Shown here piece after piece: positions 21,500-33,603 of a stretch of DNA of 64,000 bases (its first letter is position 1; every line of letters starts with the position of its first letter). A model generated the notes under the pieces. The model did no database searches, was not told where the DNA came from, and saw nothing but the letters and a program-made list of their open reading frames with translations. Position numbers and translations under genes: made by a program. Source of the stretch: Gari tellinella (Eukaryota > Mollusca > Bivalvia > Cardiida > Psammobiidae); the NCBI GenBank assembly GCA_922989275.2, contig OV277866.1, positions 80,202,328 through 80,266,327 on the forward strand, written 5' to 3'.

Positions 21500-24205
21500 T
21501 TCCCGCTGTAAACTCAACTCATTCACCTTGAAACTTTAAATGGACGATTCAAATATCCAAGTGAACCAAGTCTTTTTTGACAGTTAACCCATTTATGCCT
21601 AGTTTCTATCAAATTGGACATTGGCAAGCAGTGTAGACCCTGGGTAGACGCCGCGTTACATGTTATCTCCTCAGGGTCTACATACAATATATTTAAACTA
21701 AGGGTATACTTATACCGTTTGTAATTACATATGAAGTGTTCTGCTGTATAGAAAACTAGTTCAGTGTCCTTAAATCACCATTATTTATCTTTAATGAGAT
21801 CTTCCCGCAAGCAGAACGTGAGAGTTTATTGCAAATTCCAGGCACAATGAATAGATGGTGGTTTTAAACACTATACATGTATTGCAAAATGAAGGAGTAA
21901 TCTGATCAGGGTCTTCACGGTTAACATTGGAGTCGTGTACTCTTCACAGTGCAGCATAGTCCGATAGTTTTAATCCACTCCGCGTTGTGTAACCCAGGGT
22001 CATGGATCTGCTTTATAACAAGGCAAACGTTTCAGTCTAGCTTTTATTTCCTAAACAGTTCCCAGTCATGTTCACCCCTACATCTCTCAAAGACCTGTTC
22101 TTAACGTATCCCTACATCTTGCCAGTTCTAATTCTACTATAATCCCAGTTCTCTCTCCTCTCGCAGAGCGCGCAAGCTCTTTATAAACAGTCTGTAGGAA
22201 CTCGAACGAATAACGTCAGAGCTACGTAAGCACATTCCAGCCACGTCCTAGCAACGTAACCAGGCGTTGTCTTACGGTATCTGGCTCCCAAATATGGGAA
22301 TCTATCCCCAGCTCATCACCAAATATGTAATCAATGTGGGCGATTGACGTAACATCCGTTGTTATGCAATTTTCATAACGGAAGCGTGGGATGACAGGAC
22401 GTTGCCTTATCCGGGATAAGGGGAGTTACCAAAGTTTTACTAATCAGTGACGTAGTTTGACCTTTCATAATCCCCCGAAAATTCCAGAAGGTGTGACGTA
22501 GATTGAGTAATACATGTAATTTATTTTAAGAACGTATGCTGAAAATACATCCCGAACAGATAATGCTTGTGCAGATAGCATTTTCTGTTGGCTGCTATAT
22601 AGTTACTATGTTACAACAGGTACACTGTTTATAAAGTATAATCGTCACTAGGGTTGAATCTTTTATCGATTAAATATCTACTGTTTAATAATGTCGTCAG
22701 GCAGTATGACTCCAGAAATGCCAAATATGAGTGCAATACATTTTGGATCGTAACACGGCGTCTGATCTGGATTCACGCTGTTTACAATGTTGTTTTATTT
22801 TCCTTAAGTGGCGAAATGGTTAATTATATACTCACTCAAAACATGACTTATTTTCGTCGTTTAGTACAGGTGGCCGTTTCAACCAGTTTGAATTCTGACC
22901 AGACGCCGCGTCACGCGGCGACTGACCAGGATCCAAACTATTTGCGAATCTTTTCATTTTTTTATATGTCAAGATACCTTTTATTAAATAAAAACAGAAA
23001 ATATTTGGTTTAACGCTTTCGCCAATAGAAGCGACTTTTAGCGTATTTGATTTATTCCTCCGCTGAAGAAAATAGTTCCAGTTCATACCCTCATGAACAA
23101 TTACCATAACAAATATTTCTATATAACCTAACAGATGGTAGTTTAAAGCAGCTTTACTTACTTTAAACCTGCTTTAAGTGATCACCTGTCTTTAATATTA
23201 TAAATAGGTTACTTGGTAAAGGGTTAAATAAATGACGTCATGGCGGTGAAGGGGTAAGCAGTCCCCTGTCCTAAAGTTACGTACACCAGTGTTGAGATTT
23301 ACTTATTTGATGAACTATTTTCCCTAGACAGTTGGTATTTCGAGTGTAGGTATTGAACAGTGAATTAGTAGATCTACCATACATATAGGAAATCGTTTTT
23401 TAAGCACATTTAAGACAGACCTTTTTAGCTATAATTGTTAGTTTAAATTGTAGCTGGAGGTGTTGCAATGAATTACTTATACTGTACTTACTACTTACTT
23501 AAAGCGTACTACTTACGTAGAGCTCCTGTAAAAGCTCTCTGATTTTCACTGATTGCAACAGATGAATCTACTCTTTATAAGCGAACAGTTTGTAAAGGAC
23601 TAAAGTATTGATATTAGGGGTCAGTGTGTTAATATCATGTGATGATAGTTCTTGATTTGTTTATTCAAATATGTTTCATAATAATTATTTTGTTTGCCAT
23701 TGTTCCATTGTTTATATACACTGTAGGGGAAGGGTCGAATCTAATGTTGTGAAAACTTGTGACCCGACCCCATTTCCTTATGTATATGGAAATAAAATAT
23801 GTTTAAACTTACTACTTACTTACTTAAGTAAGTACTTATACAGTAAAGTCCCTCTATTTCGACTTCCGGAAAGTATGTAATGATCGATTTATTAAAGGCA
23901 GACGACAACTTAAAGCAAGAAGAAAGTAAATCAGGGAAACTCCTGAAGCTCTAAGCTAGGCTTGTACTCTACTAGCATCTTGCTTGAAGCAGCCACGTCA
24001 TAAATACCGAATAACGAACCTTTATTTCATGATCAAGATATATGTTGGTAGTTGTGGTGAAGGTTGAACATGAGGTCGTGTGCGAAAATTAAAGATTATT
24101 AAGTTCTTCTCAGAGTTCAGAAATACTTGAACTGTTTGCCGTATATAGTAGTGAGTTGATACACTGTATTTGAAATGAACATTCCCTGTAGGTTGAACAG
24201 TGTAT
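21500..24205. other. Intergenic repeats upstream of gene B
   Basis: No gene seen. Contains degraded core-1 palindromes at about 21628-21690, 22750-22790 and 22878-22945, a family-E fragment at 23130-23180, and short ORFs without conservation. Confidence 0.45.
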
Positions 24206-24429
24206 AACTCTTTGCATGCTGGGAAATATTTTTCGTCTGCAACACTTGTCGTCTGCTGCTGTTCTAAAAATAGAAATTTTCGAAATTTATTTTAAATTCA
24301 GGGTCAGAATGGCAAACAGTTTGGATCCTGATGAGACGCCGAATTATGCGGCGTCTCATCTGGATCCAAACTGTTTGCAAAGGTTATCACTGTGGCGGAT
24401 ATATCCGCCGCTAGCATGCAAAGAGTTAA
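24206..24429. mobile_element. MITE family D, intact ends
   Basis: Ends AACTCTTTGCATGCTGGGA / GCTAGCATGCAAAGAGTTAA, core-1 palindrome GGATCCTGATGAGACGCCG at 24310-24378 and a third small palindrome GGCGGATATATCCGCC. Confidence 0.7.
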
Positions 24430-24904
24430 GGCACAGTTCGAGGTATGTATAATATGCTCAACGTAAGCAAGACTTGAAGTCTTTGGGTCGAAGTATCGAA
24501 ATTCAACAGTTGAAATACGGTTTTAAACGGTCATAACGGTCATAAACTTCCTACTATGTACTGGATACCAAAAGTCCACAAAACACCATATAAGTCTCGT
24601 TTTATTGCTAATTCAAGTGCATGTACTACTACTAAGCTTTCCAAACTTTTGACATCGTCTTTAATTAAAATCAAAGAACATGTTCAAAGGTATTGTGACA
24701 AGACTTACGAAAATTCTGGACTTAATCAGTTTTGGTCTATCAAAAACTCGAATGAAATTTTGACGAAGCTTGAACATAGAAAATACCAAGCTTGCAATAT
24801 TAGTACGTATGACTTTTCAACACTATATACTACCTTACCTCATAATTTAATAAAAGCTAAACTTATACATCTTATTGAAAAGACTTTTGCCAGAGAAAGG
24901 AAAC

Positions 24905-24938
<34 letters not shown>

Positions 24939-24980
24939 CAGGCCTTGTCAGTAAGGACCTCATTTATTGTCCCCGTCATA

Positions 24981-25017
24981 GGTGCGTCGGGGTCGGGGCG
25001 CCATCCACCGACGCACC
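24981..25017 (-). repeat. LINE 3' UTR stem-loop
   Basis: GGTGCGTCGG at 24981-24990 pairs perfectly over 10 bp with CCGACGCACC at 25008-25017, with a GC-rich 17-nt loop. It sits about 40 nt before the poly(A). Confidence 0.75.
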
Positions 25018-25292
25018 TTACAAATACATATAACAATATTATGGCTGACAAAGCTCCAAAAGTTTACATTTTCATACAAAAAGAAAAAATACGTATTTGA
25101 AGCCAGGTATACAAAAAGTTTTCTTTGTGATTTTGAAACAGAAAACTATTTTGCAATGAATAGATTATGCTTATTACTAGTGTTGTTTTATCCATATACA
25201 CCCACATCTTCGTACATACTAACAATTACATTTTATGTGCAGACGTTTTGAAGATAAAAAAAAAAAAAAAAAAAAATAATAATAATAATAAT

Positions 25293-28200
25293 CTAGGTCT
25301 TTGTCAGAATATTAAACTGCTCCCATTGTTTATGAAAAGTGTCTTCAGTACTATTTTGAATTGAGATAGACTTAAGTAAATTGTATTTAAAAGATATATA
25401 GTTCCTTAGACCTTGCGCCGTAGGTTGATATTTTTTGTATTTGCATTGAAAAATATACATTTTAAAAAAGATGATAATTAAATTCTTTACACTATCAGAG
25501 GTTTGTCTAAAACCAAAGAGCATTGTTTCCATATTGAGATTTTGAAAATCGTTATGAATGGACATCAGTATGTTATTTATAAGCGTTTGGCTGATGGTGC
25601 ACTTCCAAAACAAATGATCGATAGTTTCTATGTCTTTGTTACAGAACGTACATAACGGGCTATCAGCATACTTGATTTTAAATAGATAAGAGTTAGTGCC
25701 CAGTATTCTATGTATTACTCTAACCTGAAACCATTGTATATCTTTATCATTCGTTACTGAAAAGGGCATATGAAATATTTGTTTCCAATCATCGTTGCAA
25801 ATGTTCTTTCCTAATATTTTACACCATTTTTGAATACAAGTCGGGTTATCAGTGTTTGTATTTAAACATTCGTACATTGCTTTAGAACCTCTAGAATCTT
25901 TAAAAAGTATTTTTAAATAAGGCGGGAAAGCCGGTTTCATAACGGGTTTTAAGTTTCTCTTTCGTATTTGTAACTGTTCAAGCCCCTTTTCAATTGCAAG
26001 TTTAATTCCATTATATATTAAATAGTTGGTAGATATTTTATATTTATTATTAAAATCGTCAAAGTTCATGATAAAACCATATTCATTTACTAAATCTCCA
26101 ATACAGTGTAATCCTACCTTAAACCATGATTTCAAGAAAACACTTTTCCCTCCTACTAAAATCATATGGTTATAAAATAATGGATAATCCTGAATATTGT
26201 TTTTATCTATAATGTGATTATTGAATAATTTTGAAAATGCTGTAAAGGTTTCAGCCCAAAATGTATTACTACATTTATTTGCAAGAGATTCATAAAAATG
26301 TTTCCCACAGTTTAGCATTTTGTTTAAATCAATGTTAGTTTTTATTATACCTGTCCACCCACCGTTATTTATTATTAGCCTTCTGATCCATGTTGTTTTT
26401 AGTGAATCAATAAAAGATCTTAAATTTATCATTTTTAAACCTCCTTCTTTATAATCCTTTACTATTATAGATTGCTTTATCTTGTGACATCCGCCCCAAA
26501 TGTAGGTATAAAATATGTTATGTAACTTGTTTATCATTTGATCCGAAGGTTTCGGTAATGCAAGAAATAAATGGTTTAATTTAGCAATACACAAACTTTT
26601 AATAACTGTAATTTTGCCTAATGGTGTTAATATTCTTCTATTCCAATTTCTTATCGTGTTTTCTATTTCAACTAATTTTGGGTTATAATTTAAATGTATC
26701 ATTTTACCTAAATCTACATGGAAATGTATACCTAGCATTTGGAATTGATGTTGGTTCCATGTTAGCTTCCATTTAGTTTTAATTGTATCGGAACTATATT
26801 TTTTCTTCCCGATCCATACCACTTTTGTTTTTTCAAAATTTACTTTTAATCCTGATATTTCTGAGAACTTTGAAAGAGTGTCCAGTGTTTCATTAAGTGA
26901 TTTACTTGAACCATCCAATATTATACTTGTGTCGTCTGCAAATTGGGAGAGTTTGTATTCAGTTTCATTTATCTTTATTCCTTTAATGTTTGGATTAGAC
27001 CTTATTTTAATAGATAAAATTTCTGCACATAAAATAAAGATATAACAGGATAAAGGATCCCCCTGCCTGCAGCCTCTTCCTATTCTAAAAAAGTCTGAAA
27101 GGAATCCACACTGAGTTACAGTTGATTTTGCATCTTTATAAAAAACATCAAACCATGTTTGTATTGAATGACCAAAATTAAAAGCTTTCAAAGTTGTTTT
27201 AACAAAGGACCATGAAAGAGAATCAAAAGCTTTTTCAAAGTCTATTAAAAGTAAAATTCCTGGAATGTCATGTTCTTCAGTATAATGAAGCAAATCATAT
27301 ATCAATCTAGTATTTTCTCCTATAAAACGCCCTTTTAGAAAACCTGTCTGATCCGGATGAATAAGTTTGGGAAGAAAAGATTTTATTCTATTTGCAATAC
27401 ACCCAGTTCCTATTTTGTAGACTGTATTTAGTAATGTAATGGGACGCCAATTTTTTAGATATTGCTTTGGTTTGTCTCCTTTAGGTATACAGGTAATTAG
27501 ACCCTGAGTAAGAGTTTCGGACAATTTATTAGTATGATATGATTCGTTTAAAGCTCTGACTACAAAAATTCCGATCTTTTTCCAGAAAACTTTATAAAAA
27601 TCAGCGCTAAAACCTGATGTACCAGGACTCCGATTATTTTTCATATTTTTTAAAACAATTGTAGCTTCATCCATGGTTATATTTCCTTCTATAAGTTCTG
27701 ATTCATGTGTACTCAACTTCGGTATGTGTTCATTTTCAAAAAAATAGTTATGTTCTTTATGTTTTGTATTATCGTCATGTGATTTATATAAATTCTCGTA
27801 AAAACTTTTAATTTCATCTAGAATCAAATTTTGTTTAGTTATTTCCGACCCATCGTCTTTTATGATTTTTCGTAGCGTTTTTGTCTGCATGTTTGATTTT
27901 TCTAGACCACAAAAATATCTAGTTGGTTTTTCACCTTCTATGCTCCATTTTACTTTAGATCTGATAATATATCCTTTCATCCTATTTTCATTTATTTGTT
28001 TTAGCTCACTATGTAAAGAAACAAGTTCGCCTGAATTTTCATCTGTTAAATTCTGTTCTATTTTATATATTGCATCTTTCAGTTCTGCTTCTTTATTTTG
28101 GTTAATTTTTTTCTTATAAGAGCTATATGAAATCGATTTCCCTCGTAGTTCCATTAATAATGTATCTAAAAATAATTGGTCACTTATACTAAATTGGATT

Positions 28201-28670
28201 TCACAGTTTGGAATATCTCTTATCGCATCTCTGTTGTATATTGGTAATGAATATTGTTCTTTAATTTCTTCAATTTTACTATTTATTGTATTAATGTATT
28301 CTATATCATTTAATAAGGAGTTGTTATGTTTCCATAAACCTGAATTATGTTGAAACTCGTTAAATTGGAAAGAAGATGTTACGATTGAATGATCAGAACA
28401 AAAACTATGCTTTATGGCTGAGTCTATCGAATATATTGCTATAGATGGTGAGAGCAAGAAGAAATCAAGTCGTGCCTGTTGAATAGGTTTTTGTTTTCTC
28501 CAAGTATAAAGTTTATTATCAGGATTTAGTTCTCTAAAAGGATCAATTAGTTGTCTATTTGAAATATATTGTAACAGTGTGTTTCTAGCATTTTTATTGT
28601 TTGTATGTTTATAGTTGTAATAATCTATTTCTGGATTTAAAACTAAATTAAAATCTCCACATATTGCATA
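25293..28670 (-). CDS. LINE ORF2 fragment: endonuclease C-terminus plus reverse transcriptase
   Basis: Open for more than 1100 codons. The LINE-derived part begins inside the endonuclease at CGDFN, so the front of that domain is missing. Downstream are DHSIVTS (endonuclease end), NRSPGTSGFSADFYK, NWRPITLLN, DQTGFLKGRFIGEN, LLIDFEKAFDS, GCRQGDPLSCYIF, and the catalytic QFADDTSII. The C-terminal part includes CTFCNKDIETIDHLFWKC, the CCHC-like knuckle typical of L1/Tx1 ORF2. The RT part is uninterrupted, so the insertion is recent, but 5' truncation makes it dead on arrival. The open frame continues artificially through the target duplication to 28748. Confidence 0.9.
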   Translation of the reverse strand, partial: YAICGDFNLVLNPEIDYYNYKHTNNKNARNTLLQYISNRQLIDPFRELNPDNKLYTWRKQKPIQQARLDFFLLSPSIAIYSIDSAIKHSFCSDHSIVTSSFQFNEFQHNSGLWKHNNSLLNDIEYINTINSKIEEIKEQYSLPIYNRDAIRDIPNCEIQFSISDQLFLDTLLMELRGKSISYSSYKKKINQNKEAELKDAIYKIEQNLTDENSGELVSLHSELKQINENRMKGYIIRSKVKWSIEGEKPTRYFCGLEKSNMQTKTLRKIIKDDGSEITKQNLILDEIKSFYENLYKSHDDNTKHKEHNYFFENEHIPKLSTHESELIEGNITMDEATIVLKNMKNNRSPGTSGFSADFYKVFWKKIGIFVVRALNESYHTNKLSETLTQGLITCIPKGDKPKQYLKNWRPITLLNTVYKIGTGCIANRIKSFLPKLIHPDQTGFLKGRFIGENTRLIYDLLHYTEEHDIPGILLLIDFEKAFDSLSWSFVKTTLKAFNFGHSIQTWFDVFYKDAKSTVTQCGFLSDFFRIGRGCRQGDPLSCYIFILCAEILSIKIRSNPNIKGIKINETEYKLSQFADDTSIILDGSSKSLNETLDTLSKFSEISGLKVNFEKTKVVWIGKKKYSSDTIKTKWKLTWNQHQFQMLGIHFHVDLGKMIHLNYNPKLVEIENTIRNWNRRILTPLGKITVIKSLCIAKLNHLFLALPKPSDQMINKLHNIFYTYIWGGCHKIKQSIIVKDYKEGGLKMINLRSFIDSLKTTWIRRLIINNGGWTGIIKTNIDLNKMLNCGKHFYESLANKCSNTFWAETFTAFSKLFNNHIIDKNNIQDYPLFYNHMILVGGKSVFLKSWFKVGLHCIGDLVNEYGFIMNFDDFNNKYKISTNYLIYNGIKLAIEKGLEQLQIRKRNLKPVMKPAFPPYLKILFKDSRGSKAMYECLNTNTDNPTCIQKWCKILGKNICNDDWKQIFHMPFSVTNDKDIQWFQVRVIHRILGTNSYLFKIKYADSPLCTFCNKDIETIDHLFWKCTISQTLINNILMSIHNDFQNLNMETMLFGFRQTSDSVKNLIIIFFKMYIFQCKYKKYQPTAQGLRNYISFKYNLLKSISIQNSTEDTFHKQWEQFNILTKT

Positions 28671-29667
28671 TGATAGGAAACTATTTGCATATGAAAGGAA
28701 ACTATTTCTGGCGTGTAATACTGATCGCGCATTTTTTACAAATGACACGGTTAAGCATTACACTATGTGGACTTGCACCGATGTCTGTGAATCACTATCA
28801 TTTCTTCTGGATAATATTTATGTACGTTTTGGGAGTACCATATACCGCCAAGTGATTGGTATTCCTATGGGTACAAACTGTGCGCCCCTTGTCGCAGACC
28901 TATTTTTGTACTGTTATGAGAGGGACTTTATGCTAAGTATAAAACCTGATACACAGGCAGATATGATCGAAGCCTTTAACAACACATCGCGCTATCTAGA
29001 TGATATTTTTAATATAGACAACCCATTTTTTGATACGTTGTTTCCTTTTATTTACCCAAAAGAATTACGCCTTAATAAAACAAACGAGTCAACTTTATCG
29101 GCACCATTTTTAGATTTTGATCTTTTAATAAATAACGGAATTGTTTCTTCTAAGATTTACGATAAACGAGATGATTTTGATTTTAGTATTGTAAACTATC
29201 CTCAGCTAGATGGCGATGTTCCCCGTTCTACATCTTACGGGGTTTATATTTCACAATTTATTCGTTTTGCTAGGGCTTGTACCTCTGTTGAGGACTTCCA
29301 CATTCGTAATAAAACTATTACTGAAAAGCTTCTTAAACAGGGGTACAGATTTCATAAACTTCGTAAAACATTTTCTAAATTCTTTTATAGAAATCTTCCT
29401 CTCATTAACAAGTATAAATGTAACTTAAAGTCTTTTCTGCGGCAAGGTATTTCACATCCGGAATTTTATGGTGATGTGATTTACAGACTTCGTAAGATTC
29501 TTGGACACATGCATTTTCAAAACCTATTTGTGAAACGTATTAGATTTTTCCTAAAAAAAGATTGTGATCCAACTATATTGCCGCGCACTTCACGTTTGGT
29601 TATCGATCAATCTACAATAGACAACTATGCTTTCCTCTTTGGTTGTGCGACGACAGACAGGGCTTAG

Positions 29668-30187
29668 CACTATATGATGATGTATCTCTAAAGCCGTCCT
29701 TAACCGGGAGAGTTATGTCGTGCTTTGGGTTTTCTCTCCCTCTCTGTCGTACCATAAACCCTCCCATGTCTTACAGTTACTCGTGACTACAGACTATTCG
29801 CTTGGGTACAATTTGACCGTTGCCATAGTGGGTTATTTTTAACACGGGCTTGAATGTTTAATTCTTTCCCGTGTTACTAATAATCCTGTCAGAGAATTTT
29901 GTTAGATGTTTTACATGTATTTACTTACTGTGCTGGCGGTCTTTTTTATTGTAAGGTTGTGGAACAGGGTTTATATTTTATGTACACTGTTCGTCTTTAT
30001 AGGTGAATATAGGAGATAAGTGTGAGGTTAGGCGCCCCTAAACCCAGGTTTAACCCCCCAGTGGTTGTTAATGGTTAATTTATAATTAATTATTGATTGC
30101 TGCTGACCGTACCAAGGCGGGCTCCTATGTTCACTTTGCTTTATGTTTGTTTTGCGTATTGTTTTCTGTTTGGATTGTGGGATTGCG
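29668..30187. other. Probable 3' UTR of the Penelope-like element
   Basis: No ORF. Includes CCTAAACCCAGGTTTAACCCCCCAGTGG and CTGACCGTACCAAGG-type sequence that I associate with the 3' region of this RT family. The exact end is not visible. Confidence 0.35.
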
Positions 30188-30207
30188 TGTGTGTGTGTGT
30201 ATGTGTA

Positions 30208-30238
<31 letters not shown>

Positions 30239-30240
30239 TT
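30188..30240. repeat. (GT)n microsatellite
   Basis: About 24 GT dinucleotides with a few ATGT interruptions. The Cys/Val-rich and Thr/His-rich open frames across it are artefacts. Confidence 0.9.
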
Positions 30241-30342
30241 GTTATGGTATGGCTGTGTGTGTGTTTTGCTTTAGAGATGGGTGTATTGTTTGTGTTGCGT
30301 TTCCTGCTTGAGTCTTCTTTCGTATGGGAAATCAAGCCGAGA

Positions 30343-30386
30343 ACGATGCAATACGTCATCAATATACATGATGACGTATTGCATGA
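30343..30386. repeat. Short palindrome with CRE-like half sites
   Basis: GATGCAATACGTCATC ... GATGACGTATTGCATG, 16-bp arms around a 12-nt loop. Origin unknown. Confidence 0.6.
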
Positions 30387-30419
30387 CGTAATATTGTAGG
30401 TGGTCACATGACTACTATT

Positions 30420-30716
30420 ATGTTCGACATATGCTAGCTCGAGTTTTCTAGGTCCATCAATCAGTAGCGTGTTCAATTACCACTGTTTGCTGTTTAGGTT
30501 AGCAGTAGAAATACAGTTATGTTCGACATATGCTAGTTCGAGTTGTCGTGGGTCATCAATCAGTAGCGTGTTCAATTACCACTGTTTGCTGTTTAGGTTA
30601 GCAGTAGAAATACAGTTATGTTCGACATATGCTAGCTCGAGTTGTCCTGGTTCATCAATCAGTAGCGTGTTCAGTTACCATTGTTTGCTGTTTAGGTTAA
30701 CAGTTTGTGCCCCATG
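30420..30716. repeat. 99-bp tandem repeat, three copies
   Basis: Units start at 30421, 30520 and 30619 (TGTTCGACATATGCTAG...). The period is a multiple of three, so the plus strand stays open; I see no sign that it is coding. Confidence 0.85.
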
Positions 30717-30760
30717 TGCAGCCATAGGTGTCCGGCTCAAAGTGTGCTGCGTGCAGACTA

Positions 30761-30992
30761 CAGTAGAAAAAACATTTTCTTTCCAAATAATCCCTTTTAC
30801 GCTGAAACTATTATTTTCATAGCAAACAGTTTTGAGCCAGATCAGACGCCGGGTAATTCGTCCTCTGATAAGACTCCAAACGGTTTGCCACTCAGATTAA
30901 AACTGGTAGTCTGAATTGTCAAAAGGTTGTCATTTTTATATTTCATTGAAATGCGTATGCGTTTAAGAGAAATAATTACGTTTTCTCCACTG
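30761..30992. mobile_element. MITE family C, core 1
   Basis: Ends CAGTAGAAAAAACATTTTC / ACGTTTTCTCCACTG, core-1 palindrome at 30822-30890. Confidence 0.65.
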
Positions 30993-32137
30993 TTTTTCAG
31001 ACCAGTAGCAAATTCGCAATAAATAGCAATAGACGGCCATCGATTTCTTTAATGAACTCATCACTGTTCGAAACATTTGCCAGAAAGACCCAATACAAGT
31101 AGGTCGCGCTTTGATTAGGTGTCTAGCAACTTAATATATGTGTATAAAGTTTTATTATGACGATGAAAAAAAAACTTAATTTCAATGCTATTGAAACAAA
31201 ACTGGTGATGAGATATACTGTGAGCTTAAATTGAACATTATTACATGTATATTAGGCCAAATAAAAACATAACTGTGATTCCGGTAACCCGACCGACCCT
31301 AGTTTTTCCCTTTGACCCTTATTTGTTTTCTCTTTTCGAAAAGTGTATTGGCCAATGTCTGTCTTTTTGCGGCGCACGTGGCAATCATCTTTTGAGGAGC
31401 GTGTAATAGAAGCTATTATCCAATTAATTGTTTCAAATGCTTATTTATAGACGTTTAAGTGTGTAAAAAGTTTTATTTTCAAAACTAAAATTTAGCGAAT
31501 ATCTAAGTGCAATTTGCTCTTAATTTGTCATACATAAAGTACCTTCCTTGCAGATTAAGTTAATTAAATATTGACAAGTTTGACATGCACACAGCACAGT
31601 CATTTCAAAACATCTTTTCCACCTAACATAATTATAAAAGTCATTACTTTGCCGTTTTGGTATACCAATTTTGACTAACAATCATACAAGTTTCAACTAT
31701 TTGAATGGATATTTGTAGGCGATTTTTATACATGGTCCAGGGCTCTGCACAATCAAGTATATTAATATATTTTCATATATGAACATGATTATATAAAATA
31801 CTTCATCAGAAATTTCAATGTATTATTGTATATATATTTTTTGCATATACATGTAAAAGGAAACACATGTTCTTGTTTTGGCCTTGCAGTAAAACTTGAG
31901 TTGTGTGGTCAATAAAAAAGGGAGAGAAACGCAACTTTTTTGTATCAACGTGTTTACTGGTTGTGTTCCTTGCAGTTGTCTACGAGCGTTGTTTGATCAA
32001 ATCCATACCACTTCAAGGAAAACAGAAAACCAGGGAACTAATAAAACACACACACGCTTACAATGCTATACAGAACTATTTAATATCCCACTAAGTACAA
32101 ATAACAAACAGTGACCCATACAATTCGAACCTATATA
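30993..32137. other. Intergenic; no gene seen
   Basis: AT-rich sequence without supported features. Confidence 0.4.
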
Positions 32138-32300
32138 CAATAAAACCTGTCTATTACTGCCACTACAACGAAGGCTATTTGGTTGTAAAACGACAGGTTA
32201 CACTTAAAGCAAAACGTAAGAACATAGCTACATGTATGTACAGTTACTTCCCTTTGGTGCTGGTGTTAACACCAGTACCAAGGGAAGTAACTGTAGTTAG
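32138..32300. mobile_element. MITE family B-like remnant with novel hairpin
   Basis: Left end AATAAAACCTGTCTATTACTG resembles family B, but the core is a different palindrome (AGTTACTTCCCTTTGGTGC ... ACCAAGGGAAGTAACT). Confidence 0.5.
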
Positions 32301-32828
32301 TTGGTACAAGTTGCTCCCTTTAAATAAAAAATATCGTATATTTGGTTTTAGTTTCACATATTTTTCATTATTTCAGCTTAAATTCTCCATTTATAAGCTT
32401 TATTTGATTAAGTATCATATTAATGAATGAAAGTAGTTGTTTGTAAGTGGTTTGGAGAGGTTCGGAGTGGTTTGGAGAGGTTTGGGGTCTTTAGACGGAC
32501 CAAACGCAATACAACATCTGAACTGACGGTATAATGCATGCTTCACTCATTCAACCCTGAAACTTGTAATGGAAAAATCCCTTTCTTAGTTTAAACATGT
32601 TTTATTTCGATATTTTAGAAAAATGTTGTTGGACTACAGGTGCTCACAATTTAGATACAGTTCTTCTCCTAATTTTACATACACAAATATTCGACAATAA
32701 TCCAGTTTCTTATTTGGCACTATAAAGGGTTGAGTTTACAACAAACGAGTATTAAAAACGACAAATAGTGCAGCCCACTGGTTGTGAAGGACGATTATAC
32801 TCGTCATAGTATAAAGATTAGACTGACG

Positions 32829-33069
32829 CTTAACCCATTACCCCATAGCCTGTTTCTAGTTTTGAAAATGTGTGACTACTTAAAGCAGGTTGAAAGTAAC
32901 GCAGAATGTACATTAAGGCGCATTCTGCTTTACTTTCAGCCTGCTTTAAGCTACAATCTAATAGAATAAAGAAAATACATATTCATGACTGTATAAATTG
33001 GAACTATTTTCTACAGCGGATGAATAAACTGAATGCGCTAAAAGTCGCTTTTATTGGGGAAAGGGTTAA
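32829..33069. mobile_element. MITE family E, core 2, complete
   Basis: Starts TTAACCCATTACCCCATAGCC and ends TTGGGGAAAGGGTTAA. Core-2 palindrome at 32880-32950. Confidence 0.72.
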
Positions 33070-33388
33070 AAGGAATATAAAGATGAATCTCAAACATTTT
33101 GGATCGCACTAGATCAATACAGACAATATTATATAGGTGACTTAGCCCCTTCACTGCCCTGTCCGAGTGCAAAGGGTATGTGCAAACAGCTTAGGTCCTG
33201 ATCAGACGCTGCTTAACGCGTCGTATGGTAAGAATTTAAATTGTCAAAAACTCATTTCAATAGTTTTTAAGTCAAATAGATCTAACTAAAATTTGATTAA
33301 GAGAAGCAGACGATAATTATTTTCAAAAATGATGACGTCATGGCAGTTTTGCAAAGGCCCTTCAAGTGGCGCTTTATCAGCAGATAGG

Positions 33389-33603
33389 TTAACCCATATC
33401 CTGCTGATCGCGACTTCACTGTTTTTTTTGCAAACAGTTTGGATCCAGATCAGACGCCGCGTAACGCGGCGTCTGATCTAGACCCAAACTGATTGACACT
33501 CGTCTTTAGGTTTCTTTAATTTAAAAATGTATAAATCTAGATCTAACGAATTTTGCAGACGACAATTTCAAAGCAGACGACTTTGTGAGTAGATAGATTA
33601 ACA
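33389..33603. mobile_element. MITE family D, core 1
   Basis: Starts GTTAACCCATATCCTGCTGA. Core-1 palindrome GGATCCAGATCAGACGCCGC at 33431-33495 is almost perfect. Confidence 0.65.

Larger units (their letters stand above)
24910..28692 (-). mobile_element. L1/Tx1-like LINE, 5' truncated, poly(A)-tailed
   Basis: Inserted antisense into the Penelope-like ORF with a 15-bp target duplication (GAAAGGAAACTATTT at 24895-24909 and 28693-28707). The 3' end has AATAAA about 20 nt before a poly(A) of about 30 (poly T at 24907-24938). The 3' UTR also holds an internal T-run and a stem-loop. An imperfect extra copy of the target sequence at 28672-28686 lies just inside the 5' junction. Confidence 0.88.
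24510..29667 (+). pseudogene. Penelope-like reverse transcriptase, 5' truncated and interrupted
   Basis: Part 1 (about 24510-24909) encodes LPTMYWIPKVHK and YDFSTLYTTLP. Part 2 (28693-29667) resumes with FLACNTDRAFFTN and WTCTDVCESL, then GIPMGTNCAPLVADLF and the catalytic RYLDD. The two halves join in frame across the duplicated 15 bp, so a LINE insertion split one ORF. The upstream frame meets a stop, so the 5' part is missing. Motif order fits Penelope-like RTs; no GIY-YIG endonuclease follows, as in endonuclease-lacking groups. Clade assignment is from memory and moderate. Confidence 0.75.

Noticed and set aside
30093..30476. Cys/Val-rich and Thr/His-rich ORFs near 30.2 kb
   Set aside because: Translation of the (GT)n microsatellite.
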